Source: an uncultured Kordia sp. (GTDB lineage Bacteria; Bacteroidota; Bacteroidia; Flavobacteriales; Flavobacteriaceae). Taken from it: DNA of 64,000 bases. The DNA is taken from NCBI RefSeq assembly GCF_947496985.1, contig NZ_CANMEZ010000002.1:248001-312000 (forward strand), in the 5' to 3' direction. The notes beneath the pieces were generated by a model that saw nothing but the letters and a program-made list of their open reading frames with translations, did not search any database and had not been told where the DNA came from. Made by a program: the position numbers and the translations under genes. Position 1 is the first letter of the stretch. Each line of letters begins with the position of its first letter. Positions 43,057 to 50,919 of the stretch are shown in pieces.

Positions 43057-44802
43057 ATGCGTGTTTTTTCTTCCTCCTCATTTTCATTAAAAATCTTTTT
43101 TGTTTGTTTTTTAGTTTGTTCAACATTTAGTTTTTCTCAAGAAAAAGATTCGTTGTCTCAATATTCTTATGAGAAGTTGACTGAGAAGTTTCAAAAAGTT
43201 CGTTTTACAAATACTCAATCTGCTAAAATATATTTAACAAAGATTTTTAAGATTGCTAAGGCTGAAAAAGATGATGAAAAGTTATTCTTTTTTTACAGAA
43301 ATTTAGCCAAAACAGAAGATTTGACTGGAAATACAGACGAAGCTATTACACTCATTAACAAAGCCATATCAATTGCAAAACAAAAATTAAATGACAAAGA
43401 ATTAGAAGCTGATTGTATTTTCACGAAAGCATACATATCATATAATTCTGGTTTGTATGAAGAAGCTTTTTCAAATTATACGAAAGCTTATGCGTATTAT
43501 AAAAATACTGCGAATAAAACTAAGGAAAATTATATTTTAATAAATATAGCTTTATTAAAAAATATTCTTGGAGATCAAGATGGCGCAATCCAACTATTGT
43601 TAAAAAAATATAAGAATTATAAGAGTTTATCAGAAAAAGATAAAGTGCTAGAGTATGGAAATAGTTACGTTAGTATTTTATCCACTTTGAGTAATGCTTA
43701 CATTAGAAAAGCAATTAAATATCCTAACAGAAAAGCTATTTTACTTGACTCAGCTTCAATTTATAACAATATTGGCTTATTAGAGACTGAGAAAACAAAT
43801 AATATTAGTGCAAATAAATTTTTCAAAGCTGATAAAGGAATTATTTTAGAAGAAAGAGGTAATATTTCGGAAGCATTGAAAGAATTGGATGCTTCTTTAG
43901 ACAGCAATAAGAGTTTTCAACAACCTAATTTATTAACTGCTGTTTATTATCACAAAGGTATTTGCTACAAAAAGTTAAATCAAATTGATGAGGCTATACT
44001 TTATCTAAAAAAAACAGATTCAATAACAGAAAAAACACGAACAAATTATACTGTTTTACAAAACGCCTATTATGGATTGGCAAAAATTTATATTGACCGA
44101 AAAGATTATGCAAACTCAACAAAGTATTTGCAGTTATATATTGAAAATGATCTTGTGAATGATGATTTGACAGAAATTGTACGAAAACAAATTCATGAAT
44201 TACATGATATTGCACTTTTGAAAAACGAGATAAAGGATTTAAATATTGAAATAGAAGACAACAGTTTTACTTCAATCATAATTATAGGTATACTCGTCAT
44301 CATATTATGTGGATTCTTCGTTTTTTACTATTATCAGAAACGAAAAAACAAAGTTACTTTTCAGAAATTAATACAACAATTAGAAACCAAAAAAGAAGAA
44401 AAAATTAGTATCCAAACTACGTCTAAGGTAGTGACTATTGATGATGAAAAAGTAGTGCAAGTTTTAAAAGCCTTAAATAAGTTTGAAGAAAAAGAATGGT
44501 TTCGAAATAAAAACTGCGATTTGGCGTTTGTGGCGAAAAAAGCAAAGACAAATAAAACTTATTTATCTAAAATTATACATACACATAAACAATTAAAGTT
44601 TATAGATTATATCCGTAATTTACGAATTGATTATGCTTTGGAACGTTTGAAAGATGATCCAGTATTTCGATCGTATGATATTAAATCTATTGCTGAAGAA
44701 TCAGGTTTTAAATCATCCGATATGTTCTCTAGAGCTTTTGTCAAAAACACAGGAATCTACCCGTCTTACTACATTAAAAACATCAATAAAATCAACCCTT
44801 AA
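43057..44802 (+). CDS. Transmembrane TPR sensor with AraC-type DNA-binding domain (cassette 1)
   Basis: 581 residues. A signal peptide (about 1-28, ending FSFSQ) is followed by EKDSLSQYSYEKL and a TPR-rich region to ~385 (for example EEAFSNYTKAYAYYKN). One membrane helix spans ~404-426 (SIIIIGILVIILCGFFVFYYY), then a charged linker and an AraC/XylS-type HTH at ~496-578 (TYLSKIIHTHKQLKFIDYI, IKSIAEESGFKSSDMFSRAF, ending GIYPSYYIKNINKINP). Topology: TPR sensor outside the inner membrane, HTH inside, i.e. a one-component signal transducer. A Cys-rich GG-leader peptide gene follows 105 bp downstream. A TAGATTTG -7-like box lies at 42955-42962. It is the most divergent of the three paralogues in its HTH. 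Confidence 0.85.
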   Translation: MRVFSSSSFSLKIFFVCFLVCSTFSFSQEKDSLSQYSYEKLTEKFQKVRFTNTQSAKIYLTKIFKIAKAEKDDEKLFFFYRNLAKTEDLTGNTDEAITLINKAISIAKQKLNDKELEADCIFTKAYISYNSGLYEEAFSNYTKAYAYYKNTANKTKENYILINIALLKNILGDQDGAIQLLLKKYKNYKSLSEKDKVLEYGNSYVSILSTLSNAYIRKAIKYPNRKAILLDSASIYNNIGLLETEKTNNISANKFFKADKGIILEERGNISEALKELDASLDSNKSFQQPNLLTAVYYHKGICYKKLNQIDEAILYLKKTDSITEKTRTNYTVLQNAYYGLAKIYIDRKDYANSTKYLQLYIENDLVNDDLTEIVRKQIHELHDIALLKNEIKDLNIEIEDNSFTSIIIIGILVIILCGFFVFYYYQKRKNKVTFQKLIQQLETKKEEKISIQTTSKVVTIDDEKVVQVLKALNKFEEKEWFRNKNCDLAFVAKKAKTNKTYLSKIIHTHKQLKFIDYIRNLRIDYALERLKDDPVFRSYDIKSIAEESGFKSSDMFSRAFVKNTGIYPSYYIKNINKINP

Positions 44803-44849
44803 GACAACTATTTAACAATCTACAATACGACAATAGTAGTCATTTTTTT

Positions 44850-44880
44850 TTTGAAACATCCATTTGAATAAGTACTTTTC
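44850..44880 (+). promoter_or_regulatory. Promoter of peptide gene 1
   Basis: TTTG (44850-44853), 19 bp, TACTTTTC (44873-44880), with the same layout and downstream sequence (TATTAAA before the ATG) as the promoters of peptide genes 2 and 3. It is 27 bp from the ATG. Confidence 0.65.
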
Positions 44881-44907
44881 AAACATAATCTATTAAACTC
44901 TATTGCA

Positions 44908-45186
44908 ATGAAGAAAAAACGCAAATTAAATTTAGGAAAAAGTAAAATTGCTAATATTAATAACTTGCATACTATCAAAGGTGGTACTATGGGTTCTGAT
45001 GTTTGCGCAACTACTGCATGCACAACTATAGCAGATACATGTAAGACTTTTGAAAATGGCTCAACTTGTCCAACTACACATACTATTCCTGCTAGTCAAA
45101 CATGCCCTGGCGGCACAATGGGTGAATCTGGAACTGGAACTCAGACCAATAATTGTAGTGCCAATTTACCTAGCCTAAACTGTTAG
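44908..45186 (+). CDS. GG-leader Cys-rich peptide precursor (cassette 1)
   Basis: 92 residues. The 26-residue leader MKKKRKLNLGKSKIANINNL + HTIKGG is shared almost word for word with the cassette 2 and 3 peptides (KLNL-x-K-x-x-IA-x-INN ... GG). The core has seven Cys and abundant Thr and Ser with CPGGTMG and TMG motifs and ends in Cys, consistent with lanthionine or disulfide rings after leader removal at GG. It follows the TPR-AraC gene and has its own promoter and terminator. No LanB/LanC or C39-peptidase transporter is in the window. A signalling role via the upstream TPR receptor is my hypothesis. Confidence 0.78.
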   Translation: MKKKRKLNLGKSKIANINNLHTIKGGTMGSDVCATTACTTIADTCKTFENGSTCPTTHTIPASQTCPGGTMGESGTGTQTNNCSANLPSLNC

Positions 45187-45215
45187 TTTTAGTTCGAAAT
45201 TAAAATTTGATGTGT

Positions 45216-45249
45216 AAAAAAGCCTGAATTCTAAACAATTCAGGCTTTT
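45216..45249. terminator. Bidirectional terminator between two peptide genes
   Basis: AAAAGCCTGAATT / AATTCAGGCTTTT stem, between the plus-strand peptide (stop 45186) and the minus-strand peptide (stop 45292). Confidence 0.87.
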
Positions 45250-45291
45250 CTATTGTAATTAAAATAATTACGCTAACCTAAAGACTGCTTC

Positions 45292-45501
45292 CTATGGATT
45301 TGGCGGCGCAATACATTCTAACGGGTTTTGCGTATAACAACCTAAGCCTTTAGAATCCGTAGGACATTTTTCTGTTAAACATGCGATTAAGAAAGAATAT
45401 AATGGTCCCGGCCCCATTCCTCCTCCAACAATTGAAGTATTGTCAACTCTAGAAATTAACTGCTTGTTAATTTTTAATGATTTAAGATTTCTTTTCTTCA
45501 T
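45292..45501 (-). CDS. GG-leader peptide precursor on the opposite strand
   Basis: 69 residues. Leader MKKRNLKSLKINKQLISRVD then NTSIVGG, a relative of the leader at 2433-2684 (LKSLALNRKTIS) rather than of the cassette peptides. The core is short with four Cys and a Gly/Pro-rich start (GMGPGPLYSFLIACL) and ends IAPPNP. It lies between cassettes 1 and 2 on the other strand, has its own promoter (45533-45563) and no regulator of its own. Too few Ser/Thr for many rings; modification uncertain. Confidence 0.72.
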   Translation of the reverse strand: MKKRNLKSLKINKQLISRVDNTSIVGGGMGPGPLYSFLIACLTEKCPTDSKGLGCYTQNPLECIAPPNP

Positions 45502-45532
45502 AATAATGAGTTTTAATTGTTAATTCTGGAAT

Positions 45533-45563
45533 CAAAACTATGGGCAAAAATTGGGCTATACAA
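45533..45563 (-). promoter_or_regulatory. Promoter of the 45292-45501 peptide gene
   Basis: On the minus strand TTG (plus 45561-45563), 20 bp, TAGTTTTG (plus 45533-45540). It is about 32 bp from the ATG. The remaining DNA up to 45853 is AT-rich; on the plus strand it holds a TAGTTTTG box at 45687-45694 that may serve the next regulator gene. Confidence 0.62.
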
Positions 45564-45853
45564 CTAAAGCAATCTACTATTAGACAATAATAGATTGTAC
45601 TATTCATGGTTCAATCCAGTTATAAGTAAACCTTGCTTTTATTTCTAAAAAAAGATTTTACAAAATATGACTCTATACTGTCTTCTTAGTTTTGTAGCAA
45701 ATTTTGGTTTTTTAATTGTAATGCTATTCACCTTTATTAATCGTAGATTTATACTTTTTACATTAATTTTTAATGTAACTTTTAGAAAAAATGAATACTT
45801 ATTACAGTAAATAATATGTTCACTTTATTAGTATATAAAAATCTAGCCCTTTT

Positions 45854-47614
45854 ATGTTTCTTATAAACCCTCCAGTATTTTTTAAAAATATTTTATACTT
45901 TTTTATTTTCATTTCCTCATTAACTGTTAATACGCAAGAGAAAGATTCATTACAACAGTATTCATATAGACAATTAGATAAACTGTATTTTAAATATTTA
46001 TATAAAGACATAGATAGAGCAAAAATATATGCAGATCAACTTTTTGAAAATGCAAAAAATAGTGATGATCCACGAGATTTATTTGAAGCATACAAACGAT
46101 ATGCTATTATAGAAAATAATAGAGGAGATTATCAAAACGCCTTGATTAATTTAAATTTAGCTAAAGAACTTGCTGCCATTAAATTAAAGAACAAAAACCT
46201 AGAAATACTTTGTGTTTTTTTAACTGGAAAGTTTTCTTATGAATATGGAAAATATGAAGAGGCTTTTGAATATTACTCTAAAGCTTACAATTTTTATAAA
46301 AGTCATGATAACAATATGATGTATATGACCTCGTATAATATAGCATTGGTTAAGAATGTTTTAGGAGATCAAAAAGGCGCTTTAAAAATTTTATTGAAAA
46401 ATTTTAAAGATTACAATAAGTTATCAGATGATGAACGCAAAAATAAGTTTAATCGATATTCTTATTCTAATACATTAACAGCGCTTTCTGACACATACCT
46501 GAAATATGCTACAAAAGAGAAAAAGTTAAATACAAGCTTACTTGATTCTGCTGAAGTATACATTAATCTTGGTTTAAAAGAATCTAAACGAATTGATTAT
46601 GATGCTGGATATACATTTTTTTTAACAGAACTAGGTATTCTAGCACATGAAAGAGGCAATCAAAAAGAAGCAATTTCAAAACTAAAAATTGCTGAAACTA
46701 GAGCTATTTCTGAAAAATACAAAAACTTATACCCTAGTATATATTATTATATTGGTGCTAGTTATAAGGATAATAATGATGAGAAAAATGCAATAAAGTA
46801 TTTACAGAAGGTTGATTCTGTATCCAAAAAAAATGCTATAAACTATTTACTTCTCGACAGAACATATCATACACTTATAAATTTATATAACAAAAAAGGA
46901 GATCGTAAAAATGCATTGAAATATTGGGGTGAATTTGAAGAAAATCACAAAATTAATGAGCATGTATCAAAAAGCGTCAAAGATGCAATTCATAGAGATT
47001 ATGACATCAAAGAATTAGAAGCGCTCATAAAAAAATTGACCTATTCAAAAAAAGTGAATTATAATACTGCATTAGCAATCATTATCGCATTGGTTTTACT
47101 CTTTATTATTTACTTTTTTTATAATAAAAACAAACAATTACAAAATCGAATAAAGTTTGACAAACTCCTTAGAGAATTAGAAGCTAAGAAAAAAACTAGC
47201 ATAGAAAAAAAAGAAAAACCTAAATCAACCTTAACTATTGATGAAGAAAAAGTACAAGAAATACTTTCTGAGCTAGCTATATTTGAACAGAAAAAACAAT
47301 TTTTAGATAGTAATTGCAATCTAGCATTTGTTGCTAAAAAAGTAAAAACAAACAAAGCGTATTTATCAAAAGTAATTCATTCTGAAAAGCAACAAAAATT
47401 CATTCAGTATATCACCAATCTTAGAATTGATTTTGCTTTAGAAAAGTTGAAAGAAGATAAACTTTTTCGTTCCTATGACATCAAATCAATTTCCTCTGAA
47501 TTAGGGTTCAAATCACCTGATTCGTTCTCTAGGGCTTTTAAAAACAAAACAGGGATTTACCCGTCATACTATATTAAAAACATCAATAAAATCAATACTC
47601 TAGCAGACAAATAG
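45854..47614 (+). CDS. Transmembrane TPR sensor with AraC-type DNA-binding domain (cassette 2)
   Basis: 586 residues, same layout as cassettes 1 and 3: signal peptide ~1-28, QEKDSLQQYSYRQL, TPR region to ~390 (YEEAFEYYSKAYNFYKS), a membrane helix ~403-424 (ALAIIIALVLLFIIYFFY), and an AraC HTH ~496-580 (AYLSKVIHSEKQQKFIQYI, IKSISSELGFKSPDSFSRAF, GIYPSYYIKNINKINT). The HTH is nearly identical to that of cassette 3, while the TPR part differs much more. This indicates common DNA targets but different inputs. A 9-bp hairpin (47618-47639) and a dedicated promoter separate it from its peptide gene. Confidence 0.85.
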   Translation: MFLINPPVFFKNILYFFIFISSLTVNTQEKDSLQQYSYRQLDKLYFKYLYKDIDRAKIYADQLFENAKNSDDPRDLFEAYKRYAIIENNRGDYQNALINLNLAKELAAIKLKNKNLEILCVFLTGKFSYEYGKYEEAFEYYSKAYNFYKSHDNNMMYMTSYNIALVKNVLGDQKGALKILLKNFKDYNKLSDDERKNKFNRYSYSNTLTALSDTYLKYATKEKKLNTSLLDSAEVYINLGLKESKRIDYDAGYTFFLTELGILAHERGNQKEAISKLKIAETRAISEKYKNLYPSIYYYIGASYKDNNDEKNAIKYLQKVDSVSKKNAINYLLLDRTYHTLINLYNKKGDRKNALKYWGEFEENHKINEHVSKSVKDAIHRDYDIKELEALIKKLTYSKKVNYNTALAIIIALVLLFIIYFFYNKNKQLQNRIKFDKLLRELEAKKKTSIEKKEKPKSTLTIDEEKVQEILSELAIFEQKKQFLDSNCNLAFVAKKVKTNKAYLSKVIHSEKQQKFIQYITNLRIDFALEKLKEDKLFRSYDIKSISSELGFKSPDSFSRAFKNKTGIYPSYYIKNINKINTLADK

Positions 47615-47617
47615 CTT

Positions 47618-47639
47618 CCTGTAATTATCGAATTACAGG
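47618..47639 (+). terminator. Hairpin after the cassette 2 regulator gene
   Basis: CCTGTAATT / AATTACAGG with loop ATCG, directly at the stop codon. It is followed only by a weak T-rich stretch, so it may be an inefficient terminator or an operator. The equivalent sequence in cassette 3 (50030-50043) keeps the loop but has lost most of the pairing. Confidence 0.5.
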
Positions 47640-47648
47640 TTATTTCTA

Positions 47649-47679
47649 TTTGTATTGTTTGATTCCCTACATATTTTTG
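47649..47679 (+). promoter_or_regulatory. Promoter of peptide gene 2
   Basis: TTTG (47649-47652), 19 bp, TATTTTTG (47672-47679), 28 bp upstream of the ATG. Spacing and flanks are the same as for peptide genes 1 and 3. Confidence 0.7.
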
Positions 47680-47707
47680 AACAATTAATTATTAAAAATG
47701 TATTCGC

Positions 47708-47980
47708 ATGAAAAAACAAAAAAAATTAAATCTAGGAAAGATTAAAATTGCCGGAATTAATAATACTCATTCAATTATTGGAGGAGTAGATTCTGTAGCT
47801 GGCGTACACACTTATATTAATTGTCAAACTAACGAACAAGGATGTGTTACCCAACGTTATTGTAATACATATGATTTAAATATATGTGCAACAACAACAC
47901 ACACGAAAGCTGAAAGTGACGCCTGTGGAGGTACACATAAATGTGAAGATACAGATAATTGTGGGCAAGTAGGTTTTTAA
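47708..47980 (+). CDS. GG-leader Cys-rich peptide precursor (cassette 2)
   Basis: 90 residues. Leader MKKQKKLNLGKIKIAGINNT + HSIIGG, 26 residues, sister to the cassette 1 and 3 leaders. The core has seven Cys spread evenly with Thr-rich segments (CATTTHTKAESDAC, CEDTDNC). The core sequence bears no clear similarity to the other two, in contrast to the leader. It is monocistronic: own promoter at 47649-47679 and terminator-like hairpin at 48002-48040. No processing genes nearby. Confidence 0.78.
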   Translation: MKKQKKLNLGKIKIAGINNTHSIIGGVDSVAGVHTYINCQTNEQGCVTQRYCNTYDLNICATTTHTKAESDACGGTHKCEDTDNCGQVGF

Positions 47981-48001
47981 TTTATATAAAGATCAAATAA
48001 G

Positions 48002-48040
48002 AATTTAAAGCACATAAACTGAGTTTATATGCTTTAAATT
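48002..48040 (+). terminator. Hairpin terminator after peptide gene 2
   Basis: AATTTAAAGCACATAAACT / AGTTTATATGCTTTAAATT, a 19-bp stem with one mismatch. Its core (GCNCATAAACT / AGTTTATNNGC) recurs in the terminator of peptide gene 3, another sign of cassette duplication. Confidence 0.75.
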
Positions 48041-48208
48041 TTAAATAACTACCATATTACATACATTACGATTACCCATAATACTTCCTTACTAGAAAAT
48101 CAGAATTCAATATCGATTTATTAGTTTTGTGACGAAATTTAGCTTTTACATTTATTACTGTTATTTATAGCATCTGTTCAATATTCATATTTTACACTTT
48201 TAACTTTT

Positions 48209-50017
48209 ATGCCTGTTTCTTTTCCCTCAAAATACAGAAGGCTTATTATGCTTCTGTTATTACTTTTCTGCATTCAAAACGCCTATTCGCAAGAGAAAGA
48301 TTCGTTACAGAACTACTCTTACAAAGAATTGGATAGTCTTTTTTTAAAAAATATTCAACAAGATGCAACTAAAGCGGAACAATATGCGAAAATTCTTTTT
48401 AGAAAAGCTAAATCTGAAAGTAACTTAAAAAGAGAAGGTGAATCATTATTCAAATTAGCTTTTACAAAAGCTCGGAATAAAAATTTTGATTCAGCTCACA
48501 ACTATATCGATAAAGCAGTAGATCTTGCTGATAAAAAATTAAATGATATTGCCCTTAAGCATAAATATTTGTTATGTAAAGGAGATATTTATATTAATGC
48601 TACGGATTATAATAATGCATTTCACTATTATAAGATTGCTTACAATTTTGAAAAAAGCAGAAATAATATTTCAAGGAGCATGGCAATAGCTCATAATATT
48701 GGAATTATTAAAACAGATATAGGTCAAGCACCTGAAGGTATTAAAATATTTAAAGATAATTATGCTCTATTTGTTTCACAGGAACAAGAACAAATAGATA
48801 ATTTTGATTCAGGATTATATGTAATTACTTTAACTGCATTAAGTGACACCTATGTTGATTTAGCTATAAAAGAGAAGGTTTTGAGTCTTAAAAACTCATT
48901 ATTGGATTCAGCTACATATTTTAATAAAATAGGTTTCAAAAAAAGCACACAATACAACAATCAAGATGGGTACAATTATTTTTTAATTAGAAAAGCAATA
49001 ATTGCGTCTGAAAAAGGAAATTACAAAAGTGCCATAGATGATTTAAATTTAGCGCTACAAAAGGCTGGAGAACTAAAACAAATAAGTACACTTTCAACTA
49101 TCTATTTTCATTTAGCAAAAAACTTCAAAAAAATAGAAGAACTTGATAAATCAATTCTTTATTTCCAAAAAGTAGATTCTATGAGTTCTAAAAATGCTAA
49201 AAACTCTCCTTTACTTCCTGAAACGTATTCTAGCTTAACTCAAATATACATTCAACAGAAAGAAGCTGAATTAGCCTTAAAATACTATAATTTATTTCTA
49301 GAGATTGATAAATTAAATGACAAACAAACCATTGAAATAAGAAAGAAAGTACATGAAGAGTATGACATTGAATTACTTAACAACGAGATTAAACAGTTAA
49401 CAACTACTTCAAAAACACAAGCATCTAAATATACAATTGCTGTAAGTGTATTAGTTATCATAACAATAGTGTTTTTTCTATTCTTTATTGATAATCGCAC
49501 TAAGCAAAAGAAAAATAGGTTGGCTTTTAACAAGCTTATACAAGAATTAGAAGCCAAAAAGAAAGAAACATCAGAAGGGAAAATTGAAGTCATTACTTCT
49601 GATACTAAGTCAAACGCTAGTCCTAGAGCTTCCTTAACTATTGATGAAGAAAAAGTGCAAAAAATTCTTACTGAATTGAATAAATTTGAACAGAAAAAAC
49701 AATTTTTAGATATCAATTGTAACTTAACTTTTGTTGCTAAAAAAGTAAAAACAAATAAAGCGTATTTATCAAAAGTGATTCACACAGAAAAACAACAAAA
49801 ATTTATTCAGTATATCACCAATCTTAGAATTGATTACGCCTTGGAAAAATTGAAAGACGATAAGCTTTTTCGCTCCTATGATATCAAATCTATTGCTACT
49901 GAATTAGGTTTCAAATCACCTGATTCCTTCTCTAGAGCCTTTAAAAACAAAACAGGAATCTATCCATCCTACTACATTAAAAACATCAATAAAATCAATA
50001 CTTCAGAGGAAAAATAG
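48209..50017 (+). CDS. Transmembrane TPR sensor with AraC-type DNA-binding domain (cassette 3)
   Basis: 602 residues. Signal peptide ~1-28 (RRLIMLLLLLFCIQNAYSQ), QEKDSLQNYSYKEL, TPR region to ~395 (NAFHYYKIAYNFEKSRNN), membrane helix ~408-428 (TIAVSVLVIITIVFFLFFI), and an AraC HTH ~511-597 (AYLSKVIHTEKQQKFIQYI, IKSIATELGFKSPDSFSRAF, GIYPSYYIKNINKINT). The linker between helix and HTH is about 15 residues longer than in cassette 2. A TAGTTTTG box at 48122-48129 may be its -7 element. Its peptide partner starts 94 bp downstream behind a conserved promoter. Confidence 0.85.
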   Translation: MPVSFPSKYRRLIMLLLLLFCIQNAYSQEKDSLQNYSYKELDSLFLKNIQQDATKAEQYAKILFRKAKSESNLKREGESLFKLAFTKARNKNFDSAHNYIDKAVDLADKKLNDIALKHKYLLCKGDIYINATDYNNAFHYYKIAYNFEKSRNNISRSMAIAHNIGIIKTDIGQAPEGIKIFKDNYALFVSQEQEQIDNFDSGLYVITLTALSDTYVDLAIKEKVLSLKNSLLDSATYFNKIGFKKSTQYNNQDGYNYFLIRKAIIASEKGNYKSAIDDLNLALQKAGELKQISTLSTIYFHLAKNFKKIEELDKSILYFQKVDSMSSKNAKNSPLLPETYSSLTQIYIQQKEAELALKYYNLFLEIDKLNDKQTIEIRKKVHEEYDIELLNNEIKQLTTTSKTQASKYTIAVSVLVIITIVFFLFFIDNRTKQKKNRLAFNKLIQELEAKKKETSEGKIEVITSDTKSNASPRASLTIDEEKVQKILTELNKFEQKKQFLDINCNLTFVAKKVKTNKAYLSKVIHTEKQQKFIQYITNLRIDYALEKLKDDKLFRSYDIKSIATELGFKSPDSFSRAFKNKTGIYPSYYIKNINKINTSEEK

Positions 50018-50051
50018 ATAACTCCAATTATCGAATCACAGGTTACTTTTA

Positions 50052-50082
50052 TTTGTGTTTTTTGATTTCCTCTATACTTTTG
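50052..50082 (+). promoter_or_regulatory. Promoter of peptide gene 3
   Basis: TTTG (50052-50055), 19 bp, TACTTTTG (50075-50082), 29 bp upstream of the ATG. The whole 95-bp intergenic region is strongly similar to that of cassette 2. Confidence 0.7.
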
Positions 50083-50111
50083 AACAAATTAATTATTAAA
50101 AATGTATTCGA

Positions 50112-50381
50112 ATGAAGAAACAAAGAAAATTAAACTTAAGAAAGATTAACATTGCTACAATAAATAATCTTACGAACATCGTAGGTGGTCAAAATGCTCC
50201 TACAGATCCTAGTTATATTTGTATTACAGAAAATGATTGTGATACGGTAATAGGTTGTGATACGATAATAGGTTGTGACCCAACCTTTACAGTAGCAGAA
50301 TGTGAACATACAGAGATCGCAACTTGTAATGTGACAAAGGTAATTGCTTTTTCAAACTTTGGTGTATGTGGGGCTTGTTAA
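50112..50381 (+). CDS. GG-leader Cys-rich peptide precursor (cassette 3)
   Basis: 89 residues. Leader MKKQRKLNLRKINIATINNL + TNIVGG (26 residues), nearly identical to the other cassette leaders. The core has eight Cys, including a short internal repeat CDT(V/I)IGCDTIIGCD, and ends FGVCGAC. It has its own promoter (50052-50082) and a strong terminator (50413-50445). The core differs from those of cassettes 1 and 2. No modification or transport gene is in the window. Confidence 0.78.
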   Translation: MKKQRKLNLRKINIATINNLTNIVGGQNAPTDPSYICITENDCDTVIGCDTIIGCDPTFTVAECEHTEIATCNVTKVIAFSNFGVCGAC

Positions 50382-50412
50382 GCTCTTATTACATAAAAGT
50401 AACAATTATATT

Positions 50413-50445
50413 AAAAGCGCATAAACTAAGTTTATGCGCTTTTTT
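50413..50445 (+). terminator. Terminator after peptide gene 3
   Basis: AAAAGCGCATAAACT / AGTTTATGCGCTTTT hairpin followed by T-tract, 31 bp past the stop. Confidence 0.9.
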
Positions 50446-50864
50446 GTATCACCTAAACGCATTCCCTCAAATTTGTTTTGATGATGTTTGTAATACGTAC
50501 TGTATTTGTTATAAATGCTATTTTCTTACTTTCAAAATTCATGCATCTCAACTTAAAGCTTCTAAAAGCTACTTTTTATACTCCTTATTAAACAAACTCT
50601 AGGCTTGCTCTTTTTATACGTATTCATGTTTTGTACTAAGATTTAATTGGTGTGTATTGCGCAATACTAGTTTATAAATCTGCCATTTTTCACAGCTAAT
50701 TGGTTTTTGTTAATGATGGTGTAAAACTAGAATGAAAAAATATTCCTTGCAATCAAAACAAACTATGATTCGATAATTATAGGTTACCAAACTCACACTT
50801 AACCTCTAATAAACAACTTATTACAACAAAAAATTAAAAAGAAACACGAAACTTTTTCACATAC
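50446..50864. other. Intergenic region without recognisable features
   Basis: About 420 bp of AT-rich DNA between two terminators, flanked by convergent genes. No frame has protein-like composition and I see no repeat or promoter pair. It may be residual DNA at the end of the peptide cassette array. Confidence 0.5.
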
Positions 50865-50895
50865 AAAAAAAGCGAGTTTTTCAACTCGCTTTTTA
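50865..50895. terminator. Terminator of the DUF5686 gene
   Basis: AAAAAGCGAGTT / AACTCGCTTTTT with a short TTTC-like loop, 25 bp past the minus-strand stop at 50920. Confidence 0.88.
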
Positions 50896-50919
50896 TAAAT
50901 TATATCTGTTTTTATTATT

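Noticed and set aside
50366-50602. 78-residue frame overlapping the cassette 3 peptide stop
   Set aside because: It runs through the terminator at 50413-50445, has no conserved features and is in a different frame from the peptide.
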